64,000 nucleotides of DNA from Streptomyces shenzhenensis (lineage in GTDB: Bacteria > Actinomycetota > Actinomycetes > Streptomycetales > Streptomycetaceae), in assembly GCF_021462265.1 (NCBI RefSeq), contig NZ_JAJONF010000005.1:62001-126000 (forward strand). Direction: 5' to 3'. The notes beneath the pieces are model-generated. The model was not told where the DNA came from, did no database searches, and saw nothing but the letters and a program-made list of their open reading frames with translations. Below, one piece after another: positions 34,508 to 43,507 of the stretch. Both the position numbers and the translations under genes were made by a program. How positions within the stretch are numbered: position 1 is the stretch's first letter; the number at the start of each line of letters is the position of its first letter.

Positions 34508-34706
34508 CTGCCCACGCCGCCGGGCGCCTGTCCTCCACGCAGTCGCCTGACGCATGGTCAGGAGGCGTCCCGGCGGGCGGGGTCACGCGCCGCCGCTGTC
34601 GTCCCGGCTGTGTTCTCCCGACCCATTGTGTTGAGCTCTGTGCCCCCTTAACGTTCGACTTTGCCAGAGTCTGTTTGGTGTTGATTACTCAGTCGGTCTG
34701 GAGGCC

Positions 34707-37700
34707 GTGGTGCGGAGTGATCGGATCGGTGCAGAGCCCGCAAGACCCCGTGGGCGTCGGTGGTGGCGGCCCGTCCTCGCGGCGGCCGCGACCATCGCCC
34801 TGGCGGCGGGCATGATCGTGCCCGCCGCCGCGGCGCAGGACGTCGGCGCGCGGGCCCCCGCCGCGGCCGCCCCGCAGCCGCACACCGTGAGTCTGGACGG
34901 CTACTCGTTCCTCGTCGACGGCAGGCGCACCTACCTGTGGTCCGGCGAGTTCCACTACTTCCGGCTGCCGAGCCCGGACCTGTGGCGCGACATCTTCCAG
35001 AAGATGAGGGCCGCCGGCTTCAACTCCACCTCGCTGTACTTCGACTGGGGATACCACTCGCCGAAACCGGGCGTGTACGACTTCACCGGGGTGCGGGACG
35101 TCGACAAGCTCCTCGACATGGCCCAGGAGGCCGGGCTCTACGTCATCGCGCGCCCGGCGCCGTACATCAACGCGGAGGTCGACAGCGGCGGCCTGCCCGG
35201 CTGGCTGACCACGAAGGCCGGCGACAACCGCAGCGACGACCCGCGGTTCCTGAAGTACGCCGACGAATGGCTGACGCAGATCGACCGGATCATCGCCCGC
35301 CACCAACTCACCAACGGCACCGGGTCGGTCATCGCCTACCAGGTCGAGAACGAGTACTACAACGGCTCGGCCGCCGGCCGCTCCTACCTGCGGCACCTGG
35401 AGGACAAGGCACGCGCCGACGGCATCACGGTTCCGCTGACCGGCAACAACAACGGCACCTTCAACTCCGGTACCGGCGCCCTCGACGTCGACGGCCCCGA
35501 CTCCTACCCGCAGGGCTTCGACTGCTCCAACCCCTCGAAGTGGAACGGCGTCCCCGACATCAGCTACGACCACCCGGCCGGAAAGCCCTTGTACTCACCG
35601 GAGTTCCAGGGCGGCGCCTTCGACCCCTGGGGCGGACCGGGCTACGACAAGTGCGCCCAGCTGATCAACGACCAGTTCGCCGACGTGTTCTACAAGCAGA
35701 ACATCGCCGTCGGCACCACCGCGCAGAGCTTCTACATGACCTACGGCGGCACCAACTGGGGCTGGCTGGGCATGCCGGAGAACTACACGTCGTACGACTA
35801 CGGGGCCGCGATCCGGGAGACCCGCCAGCTCGATCCGAAGTACTACGAGGACAAACTGATCGGGTACTTCACCCAGTCGGTCGCCCCGCTGACCAAGACC
35901 GAGGCGATCAGGGCCACCCCGCCGGACGACTCCGCGGTCGTGGACACCGCCCGGATGAACCCCGACACCGGGACGCAGTTCCACGTCCTGCGGCACGGCG
36001 ACTCGACGTCCACCGCGGTCGACAAGACCCACATCTCGCTCGACTTCAACGCCCAGCCCGCCGCGGACACCACCTACACCTGGGACGACCCCGACTCCGC
36101 GCTGCAGTACGCCGGTTCGTGGTCGCACGTGGCCGACACCAGCTACACCGGCGGCGACTACAAGCACACCGAGTCGTTCTCGAACAAGGCCGGTGACTCG
36201 CTGACCGTCCCCTTCGACGGCACCGCGATCCGCTGGATCGGCTCGAAGACGAACAACCACGGTTACGCGGACGTCTACCTCGACGGCACCAAGGCGGCGA
36301 CGGTCGACGACTCCGGCGGCGAGAGCCAGGCGGTGCTCTTTCAGAAGACCGGCCTGGCACCGGGGGCGCACACCCTGAAGATCGTCGTCGACGGGACCCA
36401 CAGCCCGGCGTCGACGGACGACTACGTGGCCGTCGACGCCATAGACGTGCCGACGGCCGACGCCGCGCAGCAGCCCACCTACCCGGTCGTGCCCCAGCAG
36501 CCCGGCACCGCGATCACCCTCGACGGCCGCGACTCGCACGTCATCGTGGCGAACTACCGGCTCGGGGACGCGCAGTTGCAGTACTCCACGTCGGAGATCA
36601 TGACCAGCGCGACGATCGCCGAACGGGACGTCGCCGTGCTCTACGGGGACGCGGGCAGCGACGGCGAGACCGTCCTGCGCTACGCCTCCGAGCCCACCGT
36701 CACCGCCACCGGCGGCACCGTCACGACCACCTGGGACCCGGCCACCGGGGACCTGCGGCTGAACTACCCGCACAAGGGCCTGATCCGCGTCAGCGTCGAC
36801 GCCGGCGGGAAACGCCCGCTCCTGCTGCTCGTCGGCGACAAGGCCACGGCGGAGACCTTCTGGCGCCAGGACACCGCGACCGGCCCGGTGCTCGTGCGCG
36901 GCACCCACCTGCTGCGGACGGCCACCAGCCTGGACGGCGGCCGCACCGTGGCCCTCACCGGCGACAACGCCGACGACAAGAACATCGAGGTGTTCACCTC
37001 CGCCGACCGCGTCACCTGGAACGGCAAGGCGGTGCGCGGCCAGGACACCGGCCCGGCGAGCCGTACCGGCACCATTCCGGTGGCCGCCGCGATCCACCTG
37101 CCGGCACTGACGAACTGGAAACACGCCGAGGAATCCCCGGAGTCGGCCCCCGGCTTCGACGACACCAGCTGGCAGGTGGCCGACAAGACGACCACCAACA
37201 GCGTCTCCGGCAGCGACTCGCCACCGGTGCTCTACGCGGACGACTACGGCTTCCACACCGGCAACACCTGGTACCGCGGCCGCTTCCGTACCACCGGCAA
37301 GGAGACCGGCGTCCACCTGGTCTCGGATTCCGGGGGAGGCGCGCAGGCCTTCTCCGCCTGGCTCAACGGCACCTTCCTCGGCAGTTCCACCACCGGCAGC
37401 GCGGACTTCGCCTTCCCGTCCGGCTCGTTGAAGTCGTCGGGTGACAACGTCCTCTCCGTGCTCACCGTGAACATGGGACACGAGGAGGACTACAACTCCA
37501 CCAACGCCAACAAGACCGCGCGCGGCCTGACCAGCGCCTCCCTCCTCGGAGCGCCGCTGACCTCCGTCACCTGGCGGGTGCAGGGCGTGCGGGGCGGCGA
37601 GGAACTGCAGGACACGGTGCGCGGCCCGCTCTCGACGGGCGGCCTGTACGGCGAGCGGGCCGGCTGGTCCCTGCCGGGCTACCCGGACCGGAAGTGGACC

Positions 37701-38879
37701 CAGGTGTCCCTGCCGGCCACCGACACCCGCCCCGGTGTCTCCTGGTACCGCACCGACGCCGAACTGGACCTTCCGCACGGCCAGGACACCTCGCTCGGGC
37801 TGACGTTCACCGACGACCCGTCCCGCAAGTACCGCGCCACCATCTTCGTGAACGGCTGGCAGGTCGGCAACTACGTCAACTACCTCGGCCCCCAGCACAC
37901 CTTCCCCGTGCCCGACGGCATCCTCGACCCCAACGGCCACAACAGCATCGCCATCGCGGTGTGGAACCTGGACGGCAGCACCGGCGGACTCGGCAAGGTC
38001 GCGCTGACCGACTACGGCAGCTACGCCTCGTCCCTGCGTGTCGCCCAGAACGAGAGCCCGCGCTACGACGCCGCGAAGTACGCGATGCCGAAGCGGCCGG
38101 GAGCGGACGTCACCCTGGAGGTGCCGGACACCGCTCAGCCCGCCCGGGCCTTCACGGCCTCGGCGACGCTGCGGGTGCCGAAGGACCGCCCGTCCGCCTC
38201 CCGCCTGACGGCCTCGCTCTCCGCACCCGACGGCTGGACCGTGACCGCCACGAGCCCCGCCTCGGTCCCGCGCGTACGACCGGGCGCCACGGCCACCTTC
38301 ACCTGGCGGGTCCAGCCGCCGGACGGGACCCTGCCGAACGCCTCGGCGCTCACCGCCACCGTCGACTACGTGCAGAGCGGACGGCGGGTCACCGGCGGCG
38401 ACGAGCGCATCGTCGGCGGCATCCCGCCCGTCCCGCCGGCCGGCGAGAGCGCGGTGAGCGACCTGCCGTTCCTGTCGGCCACCAACGGGTGGGGCCCGGT
38501 GGAGCGTGACACCAGCGTCGGCGAACAAGCCGCCGGGGACGGCCGTGCGATCACCATCGCCGGCGTCGGTCACGCCAAGGGCCTCGGCACCAACTCGGTC
38601 AGTGACGTCCAGCTCTACCTCGCCGGAACCTGCTCCCGGCTGACAGCCGAGGTCGGTGTCGACGACGAGACCGGGGGAGCGGGTACGGTGACGTTCTCCG
38701 TGATCGCCGACGGCAGGACGCTGGTGACCACGCCGACGATCCGGGGCAGACAGGCCGCGGTCCCGATCGACGTCGACGTCAGCGGCGCCCAGGTGCTGGA
38801 CCTCAGGGTCGGCGACGCCGGCGACGGCAACGGCAACGACCACGGCGACTGGGGGACACCGACACTGACGTGCGGCTAG
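34707..38879 (+). CDS. Secreted GH35 beta-galactosidase with C-terminal NPCBM domain
   Basis: Very large exported beta-galactosidase of 1,390 aa. A signal peptide lies at about 18-50 (after a basic RPRGRRWWRP stretch). The TIM-barrel (about 65-400) has the acid/base E216 in YQVENEYYNG and the nucleophile E299 in YSPEFQGG. Middle beta domains include a CBM-like region (about 455-590) and jelly-roll parts resembling fungal LacA (about 590-1160). A C-terminal NPCBM sugar-binding domain (about 1250-1390) begins near SDLPFLSATNGWGPVERD. Two adjacent GTG codons (34707, 34710) can start it; GGAGG at 34700 favours the second slightly. It likely strips galactose from plant polysaccharides alongside the rhamnosidase. 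Confidence 0.92.
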   Translation: MVRSDRIGAEPARPRGRRWWRPVLAAAATIALAAGMIVPAAAAQDVGARAPAAAAPQPHTVSLDGYSFLVDGRRTYLWSGEFHYFRLPSPDLWRDIFQKMRAAGFNSTSLYFDWGYHSPKPGVYDFTGVRDVDKLLDMAQEAGLYVIARPAPYINAEVDSGGLPGWLTTKAGDNRSDDPRFLKYADEWLTQIDRIIARHQLTNGTGSVIAYQVENEYYNGSAAGRSYLRHLEDKARADGITVPLTGNNNGTFNSGTGALDVDGPDSYPQGFDCSNPSKWNGVPDISYDHPAGKPLYSPEFQGGAFDPWGGPGYDKCAQLINDQFADVFYKQNIAVGTTAQSFYMTYGGTNWGWLGMPENYTSYDYGAAIRETRQLDPKYYEDKLIGYFTQSVAPLTKTEAIRATPPDDSAVVDTARMNPDTGTQFHVLRHGDSTSTAVDKTHISLDFNAQPAADTTYTWDDPDSALQYAGSWSHVADTSYTGGDYKHTESFSNKAGDSLTVPFDGTAIRWIGSKTNNHGYADVYLDGTKAATVDDSGGESQAVLFQKTGLAPGAHTLKIVVDGTHSPASTDDYVAVDAIDVPTADAAQQPTYPVVPQQPGTAITLDGRDSHVIVANYRLGDAQLQYSTSEIMTSATIAERDVAVLYGDAGSDGETVLRYASEPTVTATGGTVTTTWDPATGDLRLNYPHKGLIRVSVDAGGKRPLLLLVGDKATAETFWRQDTATGPVLVRGTHLLRTATSLDGGRTVALTGDNADDKNIEVFTSADRVTWNGKAVRGQDTGPASRTGTIPVAAAIHLPALTNWKHAEESPESAPGFDDTSWQVADKTTTNSVSGSDSPPVLYADDYGFHTGNTWYRGRFRTTGKETGVHLVSDSGGGAQAFSAWLNGTFLGSSTTGSADFAFPSGSLKSSGDNVLSVLTVNMGHEEDYNSTNANKTARGLTSASLLGAPLTSVTWRVQGVRGGEELQDTVRGPLSTGGLYGERAGWSLPGYPDRKWTQVSLPATDTRPGVSWYRTDAELDLPHGQDTSLGLTFTDDPSRKYRATIFVNGWQVGNYVNYLGPQHTFPVPDGILDPNGHNSIAIAVWNLDGSTGGLGKVALTDYGSYASSLRVAQNESPRYDAAKYAMPKRPGADVTLEVPDTAQPARAFTASATLRVPKDRPSASRLTASLSAPDGWTVTATSPASVPRVRPGATATFTWRVQPPDGTLPNASALTATVDYVQSGRRVTGGDERIVGGIPPVPPAGESAVSDLPFLSATNGWGPVERDTSVGEQAAGDGRAITIAGVGHAKGLGTNSVSDVQLYLAGTCSRLTAEVGVDDETGGAGTVTFSVIADGRTLVTTPTIRGRQAAVPIDVDVSGAQVLDLRVGDAGDGNGNDHGDWGTPTLTCG

Positions 38880-38885
38880 CCGGAC

Positions 38886-38926
38886 GCCACGCCGGGCACG
38901 GTCACGCCGACCGCGCCCGGCGTGGC
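38886..38926. terminator. Hairpin terminator after the GH35 gene
   Basis: GCCACGCCGGGC (38886-38897) pairs with GCCCGGCGTGGC (38915-38926) around a 17-base loop, seven bases after the stop codon. Confidence 0.7.
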
Positions 38927-39241
38927 CACCGGGACGAGGCCTCGCGCGACGCGGAACCCGCGAGCGAGCGCCGCCAAGTCGGTGGCTTCCAGTGCAACGG
39001 ACGCGGAATCGAGGGCACTTCACGATGTCCGTTCTCCTGGCCGAGTTGTCCGTTTCCGAGGAGGCGGCCGGGCAGACGGTCTGCGCACCGCGAAAGTACG
39101 GCCTCGACCGGGTGGGTGTGAAAAGGGCAATGGGGGGCGCAGTGGTGTTTTCTGTCCCGCCGTCTCGCCGTGGGCGAGGGGCGGGCGGGCAGGTCGACCC
39201 GCCGGGGGAAGCAGGGGCGGCCCGGGTGCGGCGGGGTAGTG
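38927..39241. other. Leader region of the NlpC/P60 gene
   Basis: About 315 bp without a convincing gene. I looked for a c-di-AMP (ydaO) riboswitch, often found before cell-wall hydrolases in Streptomyces, and did not find its conserved pieces. A palindrome lies at its right end. Confidence 0.4.
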
Positions 39242-39258
39242 TGTTCGAGACTCGAACA
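39242..39258. promoter_or_regulatory. 17-bp inverted repeat directly before the NlpC/P60 gene
   Basis: TGTTCGAGACTCGAACA has perfect 8-base arms around a central A and ends 11 bases before the ATG, overlapping the place where a ribosome site would be. It is a strong operator candidate. It is not a LexA box, whose half-sites are in the opposite order. Confidence 0.5.
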
Positions 39259-39269
39259 GTTCACTGAAG

Positions 39270-40361
39270 ATGGAGCCGATGAACGTGTCGACTCGCGGCA
39301 GACGGTTGCGGAGCCGAGCCGCCACAGCAGTCTTCGTCTGCGCGATCACCCTGTTACCCGGCCCGAGTTACGCGACCCCGGGCGAACCCGATCCGCGCAA
39401 CGGCCAGTCGATCGAGGACATCCACGACGAGTTGAACGGCCTCTACCGCCAGGCGGAGGTGGCGACCGAGGCGTACGACGCCGCCGGTGTGAGGGCGGCC
39501 GAGCAGGAGAAGCGGCTGGCGTCGCTCCACAAGGACCTGGCCCGCACCGAGGGCAGGCTGAACGATCTGCGCGACCTCGCGGGTGCGGCCGCCCGTACGC
39601 AGTACCGCGGGGGCAATCTCGACTCCACGGGTATCCAGTTGCTGCTCGGCGACCATCCCGAGCACGCCCTGGACGACGCGTCCCAGGCCCGCCAGGCCCT
39701 GCGCGACCTGGTCACCGTGTCCGAGCGGCAGCAGAGCGCCCGCGCGGAGCTGACCCGGCAGACGGACACCGCCGCCGAGAAGCTGCGGGAGCTGAAGAAG
39801 ACCCGTGCGGACAAGGCGGACGCGAAACGGAAGATCGAGCAGAGGATCGCCGAGGCCGAGCGGATCGAGGCGGGACTCAAGAAGGAACAGACCCGCAAAC
39901 TGGCCCAGTTGGAGGAGAAGGAGGCGCAGCAGGCCAAGTCCAAGTGGGCCGGCCTCAGTTCCGGCGGAACCTCGACGGGGACCGGCTCGGGCGCCGGCAC
40001 GACGAAGGCGAGCGGAGCGGCGGCGAAGGCCGTCGACTTCGCGTTGGCGCAGATCGGCAAACCGTACGTGTGGGGCGCCGTGGGCCCCTCGTCGTACGAC
40101 TGCTCGGGACTGACCTCCACCGCGTGGGCGGCGGCCGGGCACCCCATACCCCGCACCTCACAGGCGCAGTGGCAGGGACTGACCCGGGTCGGCCTGGCCT
40201 CCGTGCAGCCCGGAGACCTGATCATCTACTACGACGCCACCCACGTGGGCATGTACATAGGGGGCGGGCGGATCGTCCACGCTCCGCGGCCCGGACGCAC
40301 GGTCACGATCGCCCCGGCCGCCTCCATGCCCATCCTCGGTGTCGTCCGACCCGGAGTCTGA
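39270..40361 (+). CDS. Secreted NlpC/P60 peptidoglycan endopeptidase
   Basis: Exported cell-wall hydrolase of 363 aa that cuts stem peptides of peptidoglycan. It has a signal peptide (about 15-38, ending PSYAT), a long coiled-coil domain (about 48-220, typical of RipA/PcsB-like proteins), a Gly/Ser/Thr linker and a C-terminal NlpC/P60 domain with the catalytic C278 (SYDCSGLT) and H325 (HVGMYIGGGRIVHAP). ATG at 39270 or 39279 may start it; GGAG sits just before the second. The next gene begins five bases after its stop. Control may involve the palindrome just upstream. Confidence 0.92.
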   Translation: MEPMNVSTRGRRLRSRAATAVFVCAITLLPGPSYATPGEPDPRNGQSIEDIHDELNGLYRQAEVATEAYDAAGVRAAEQEKRLASLHKDLARTEGRLNDLRDLAGAAARTQYRGGNLDSTGIQLLLGDHPEHALDDASQARQALRDLVTVSERQQSARAELTRQTDTAAEKLRELKKTRADKADAKRKIEQRIAEAERIEAGLKKEQTRKLAQLEEKEAQQAKSKWAGLSSGGTSTGTGSGAGTTKASGAAAKAVDFALAQIGKPYVWGAVGPSSYDCSGLTSTAWAAAGHPIPRTSQAQWQGLTRVGLASVQPGDLIIYYDATHVGMYIGGGRIVHAPRPGRTVTIAPAASMPILGVVRPGV

Positions 40362-40365
40362 GCGG

Positions 40366-41280
40366 ATGACCTCCTCACTGACCCCTCGTGACGAGGGGAA
40401 CCTGCCCGCGCTGAGCGCACCGCCGCTGGTCCGGCTCGACGCCTATGTGGCCGAGGACGGGTCGACGGTGGTCAACGGCCATCTGCTGGAGATGGCCGGC
40501 ACGCGGCCCCCCAACGAGGCGATCCTCGACGCGATCGCCATGTTCGCCCGCACCCTGCGGGCCCCGGTGGCGGCCACCGTCATCGACCGTACCGTGCTGC
40601 AGGTGGCACGCCTGCGGGTCTACCCCGACGGCTCCAGCCGGACCATCGCCGAGGAGGAGGACCTGCCGCCCGGGCGCGAGCGTACCGCCGCGGAGGAGGA
40701 GGCGTTCCCGCCGCTCGCCCGCGTCGAACGCATCATCCAGCACGCGCAGCGCGGGGAACTGCACGCCGCATCGGTCCTCGCCAGCGCGCTGCGGGAGCAC
40801 CTCACGCTGCGCAGGGGCGCGGAGGACGAACTCTCGCTGGAGGCACGGGCCATCGAGGCGTACCTCGCGTATCAGCGCGGCGACTACATGGTCTCCACCG
40901 TCCTCGCGCTGACCGTCGCCCGCATCCGCTGCCGGACCGACCTGACCCGGGCCGCACCCGAGGTGGCCCGCGCCACCGCGGCCTGGCAGCGGCTGACGGA
41001 CGACGGGCAGGTGGCCACCCGGGGGCAGGAACTGCTGCACATGTGGGAACACCTGGCCGCGGAGGGCTTCCTGCTGGAACCGGCCCACCAGGCCATGGCC
41101 CAGGCCGTCCGGAGCCGGCTCGAACGGGGCAACAGGCCCGTACCGGCCCCGGCGACGGCACCGGCGGTGACCGCGGGCCATGGGCCGGCCGCCCCCGAGG
41201 ACACGCCTCTCAGCCCCACCCGCCGGGGACTGCGCCGATTCACCCGGCGACCGGGCCGGTCCGCCGAGTCACAGCCCTAG
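40366..41280 (+). CDS. Unknown protein co-transcribed with the NlpC/P60 gene
   Basis: I do not recognise the family. The 304-aa product has no signal peptide or membrane helix. An N-terminal beta/alpha part (LDAYVAEDGSTVVNGHLLEM...) is followed by an acidic stretch (EEEDLPPGRERTAAEEEAFPP), a helical domain of about 115-245 that looks TPR-like (VERIIQHAQRGELHAASVLASALREH; RAIEAYLAYQRGDYMVSTVLAL), and a disordered Pro/Ala tail ending in Arg-rich GLRRFTRRPGR. ATG at 40366 lies four bases after the NlpC stop and continues the operon. A cytoplasmic partner or regulator of cell-wall hydrolysis is possible, but nothing in the sequence shows it. Confidence 0.75.
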   Translation: MTSSLTPRDEGNLPALSAPPLVRLDAYVAEDGSTVVNGHLLEMAGTRPPNEAILDAIAMFARTLRAPVAATVIDRTVLQVARLRVYPDGSSRTIAEEEDLPPGRERTAAEEEAFPPLARVERIIQHAQRGELHAASVLASALREHLTLRRGAEDELSLEARAIEAYLAYQRGDYMVSTVLALTVARIRCRTDLTRAAPEVARATAAWQRLTDDGQVATRGQELLHMWEHLAAEGFLLEPAHQAMAQAVRSRLERGNRPVPAPATAPAVTAGHGPAAPEDTPLSPTRRGLRRFTRRPGRSAESQP

Positions 41281-41385
41281 GGAGCGTCAGCGGTCCTGGG
41301 GCGGCACGAGCCCGCCGGCGAACGCCTTGATCCTTGACGGCGGAGCGGTCCTCGCAGGCTCCGCGCGCGTCAGGACCGCCGGTGC

Positions 41386-42048
41386 TCAGTAGGCGTGGTG
41401 CACCTGCCAGAACGCCCAGGCCTGGCAGGGGCTGCCGTAGGTGGTGTTCATGTAGTTGAGGCCCCACTTGATCTGCGTGGCCGGGTTGGTCTGCCAGTCG
41501 GAGGCGACGGAGGCCATCTTGTTGCCGGGCAGGGCCTGGACGAGGCCGTAGGCGCCGGAGGAGGGGTTGACCGCGAGGTAGTTCCAGGTGGACTCGTGAT
41601 CCACGATGTTGCTGAAGCACTGGAACTGGCCGCTGCCGACGATCTGCGCGGCGATCGCCTTGATCTGCGCCACGGTGTAGGAGCTCCGCACCGGAAAACT
41701 GGCGGTGGGGTCACCGGCCGCGGCCTTGGCCGCCGCGTGCTCCTTGGCCGCGGCCTGCTTGGCCTTCGCGGCCTTGGCCGCCGCCGCCCGCGCGCTCTGC
41801 TCGGCGTCCTTCCTGGCGCTCACGTCCGCCTGCACGGCCATGGCGTCGGCCTGCTGCGTCAGCGACGCCGTCTGCACCTGCGCCTGCTGCCCCGTGGGGA
41901 GGTCCGCGAGGAGGGTGGCGTCGGGCGCCGTCGCCTCCGCGTCGTTGTTCTGCGCGCTGCTGCCCGAGGCGACACCGACGACACTTCCCACAGCGGTGAC
42001 CGCCGTGGCCGACACCACCGCGATCCCCCGGACCGATATGCGGCTCAC
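41386..42048 (-). CDS. Secreted lytic transglycosylase-like protein (SLT domain)
   Basis: Exported protein of 220 aa with a soluble-lytic-transglycosylase-like C-terminal domain that would cleave glycan strands of peptidoglycan. It has a signal peptide (about 1-32), an Ala/Gln/Lys-rich helical linker (about 65-120, with AAAAKAAKAKQAAAKE) and the catalytic domain with NIVDHESTWNYLAVNPSSGA (Glu of HES as acid) and YGLVQALPGNKM, ending CQAWAFWQVHHAY. The GTG at 42048 is chosen because GGAAGAGAAG precedes it and the N-terminus becomes a normal signal peptide; the longer frame adds low-complexity residues. Confidence 0.87.
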   Translation of the reverse strand: MSRISVRGIAVVSATAVTAVGSVVGVASGSSAQNNDAEATAPDATLLADLPTGQQAQVQTASLTQQADAMAVQADVSARKDAEQSARAAAAKAAKAKQAAAKEHAAAKAAAGDPTASFPVRSSYTVAQIKAIAAQIVGSGQFQCFSNIVDHESTWNYLAVNPSSGAYGLVQALPGNKMASVASDWQTNPATQIKWGLNYMNTTYGSPCQAWAFWQVHHAY

Positions 42049-42364
42049 GCGCTTCTCTTCCTTTTCGCCCGGGCCACCGTGTGCGGCGGTCGACGGAAGC
42101 ATCTCGCCGGTTGGGCACGGCGGTTGGAACACTCTTGCGCGTCGGCGCGGCCGACGCAATGCCGTAGGGAGTGCGGATCCTCACATCCCCGCGGCGCCGG
42201 AGCCACGGACCCGCGGCCCGCCCCGACGGGCGACGCGGGCAGGTGTGAACGAACGGTCCGGGAAGCCGTCGCGTAAAACCCCTCGCGGCGTGGGGCGTTG
42301 CTCGGGGCCTCGGACACTCCTCGGACCTTGGCCGACGCGCACGTGTCCACCACCATGGGCGGCA
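42049..42364. other. Divergent promoter region between the transglycosylase and sugar kinase genes
   Basis: Contains a 19-base palindrome at 42139-42157 (GCGTCGGC-GCG-GCCGACGC) that may be an operator or a hairpin in the transglycosylase leader. No gene is evident. Confidence 0.4.
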
Positions 42365-43426
42365 ATGAACAGTGAGGTGAACCCGGTGCCGGGCTCGGGA
42401 CCGAGGCGGGTTGTCGGGCTCGACGCCGGCGGCACCCGGACCCGTGCCGTCCTCGCGGACGCCGGTGACGGGCGCACGCTCGGGGAGGGCGTGGCCGGGC
42501 CGGGCAACGCGCTGACCGTCCCTGGGCCGGAACTCGCCGATCACCTGGCCGAGGCGGTCGCGTCGGCCGTCCCGGAGGCGGAGCGCGCGTATGTCGCCGC
42601 CGTCGTCGGCGGTTTCGCGGGGGCCGCCCGGGCTCCCGAGGAGGAGCCCGGGCGGATGCGGGCGCGGGCCGCTCTGACCGCCGCGCTGACCCGGCTGGGC
42701 ATCGGCACCGAGACGGTCGAGGTCTACAGCGACATCGAGGCGGCTTTCGCCGGCGCGCCCGGGCGGCCGGCCGGCGGACTCGCCCTGGTGGCCGGCACCG
42801 GCGTGGTCGCCGCGCGGATCGCCGGGCGTGTGCTGGCCGCCACCTCCGGCGGTGACGGCTGGCTGCTCGGGGACGACGGCGGGGGCCACTGGATCGGGCG
42901 TGAGGCGGTACGGGCGGCCCTGCGGGCGGCGGACGGCAGGGGTGGACCGACGGCACTGACGACGGCGGTCGGGCGGGCCCTGGGTGTTCCGGCGAGCGTG
43001 CTGCCACCGGGCGGGAGTGACTCCTGTGCGCCCTGGGCCGACGGCAGGACCTGGGCGCCCGCCCCGCGGGCCGCCTACCGCGCCCGTCTCCTGCCGGCCG
43101 TGATGGACCGCCCGCCGGTACGGCTGGCCGACCTCGCCCCCCTGGTGCCGCGGGCGGCGGCGGAGAAGGACGCGGTCGCCGCGGCCATCCTCCAGGAGGC
43201 CGCCGCTCATCTCGCCGGGACGGTCGCCGCGTTGGGTCCCCGTCCGGGGGAGGCCCTGGTCGTCACGGGCGGACTGGTCGCCCCCGACGGCCCGTTGCTG
43301 ACCCCGCTCACCGAACGGCTCGCCCACCTCGACCTCACCATCACCCCGGTGACGGACGGCCGGGCGGGCGCCGTTGCGCTCGCGCAGCGGCTCGCCACCG
43401 GCCGCCGGCCGGCAAAGGCCCCGTGA
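42365..43426 (+). CDS. N-acetylglucosamine kinase-like ATPase (BadF/BadG family)
   Basis: Sugar kinase of the actin-fold BadF/BcrA family, 353 aa, most like N-acetylglucosamine kinases. The phosphate-1 loop GLDAGGTRTRAVLAD, the connecting EVYSDIEAAFAGA with the catalytic Asp, phosphate-2 VAGTGVVAAR and the GWLLGDDGGGHWIGREAV block are clear; LVVTGGLVAPDG marks the adenosine site. Its neighbours are an RpiR regulator and a SIS-domain phosphosugar protein, so GlcNAc or a related amino sugar (for example MurNAc) is the likely substrate. The ATG at 42365 gives the standard N-terminus, though an upstream ribosome site is weak. Confidence 0.82.
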   Translation: MNSEVNPVPGSGPRRVVGLDAGGTRTRAVLADAGDGRTLGEGVAGPGNALTVPGPELADHLAEAVASAVPEAERAYVAAVVGGFAGAARAPEEEPGRMRARAALTAALTRLGIGTETVEVYSDIEAAFAGAPGRPAGGLALVAGTGVVAARIAGRVLAATSGGDGWLLGDDGGGHWIGREAVRAALRAADGRGGPTALTTAVGRALGVPASVLPPGGSDSCAPWADGRTWAPAPRAAYRARLLPAVMDRPPVRLADLAPLVPRAAAEKDAVAAAILQEAAAHLAGTVAALGPRPGEALVVTGGLVAPDGPLLTPLTERLAHLDLTITPVTDGRAGAVALAQRLATGRRPAKAP

Positions 43427-43507
43427 CCACCGCGCCGCTGGACGAGCGGGTCGGCGGCCTCGCTCCCGCATGGCCCCGCGCGGCAGGGCCGTGCCGCCGG
43501 GGGAGGT

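Noticed and set aside
39242..39258. LexA/SOS box
   Set aside because: The actinobacterial box is GAAC-N4-GTTC; here the order is reversed (GTTCGAG-A-CTCGAAC).
38927..39269. c-di-AMP (ydaO) riboswitch before the NlpC/P60 gene, and likewise before the transglycosylase gene
   Set aside because: I looked for its conserved segments in both leaders and could not find them.
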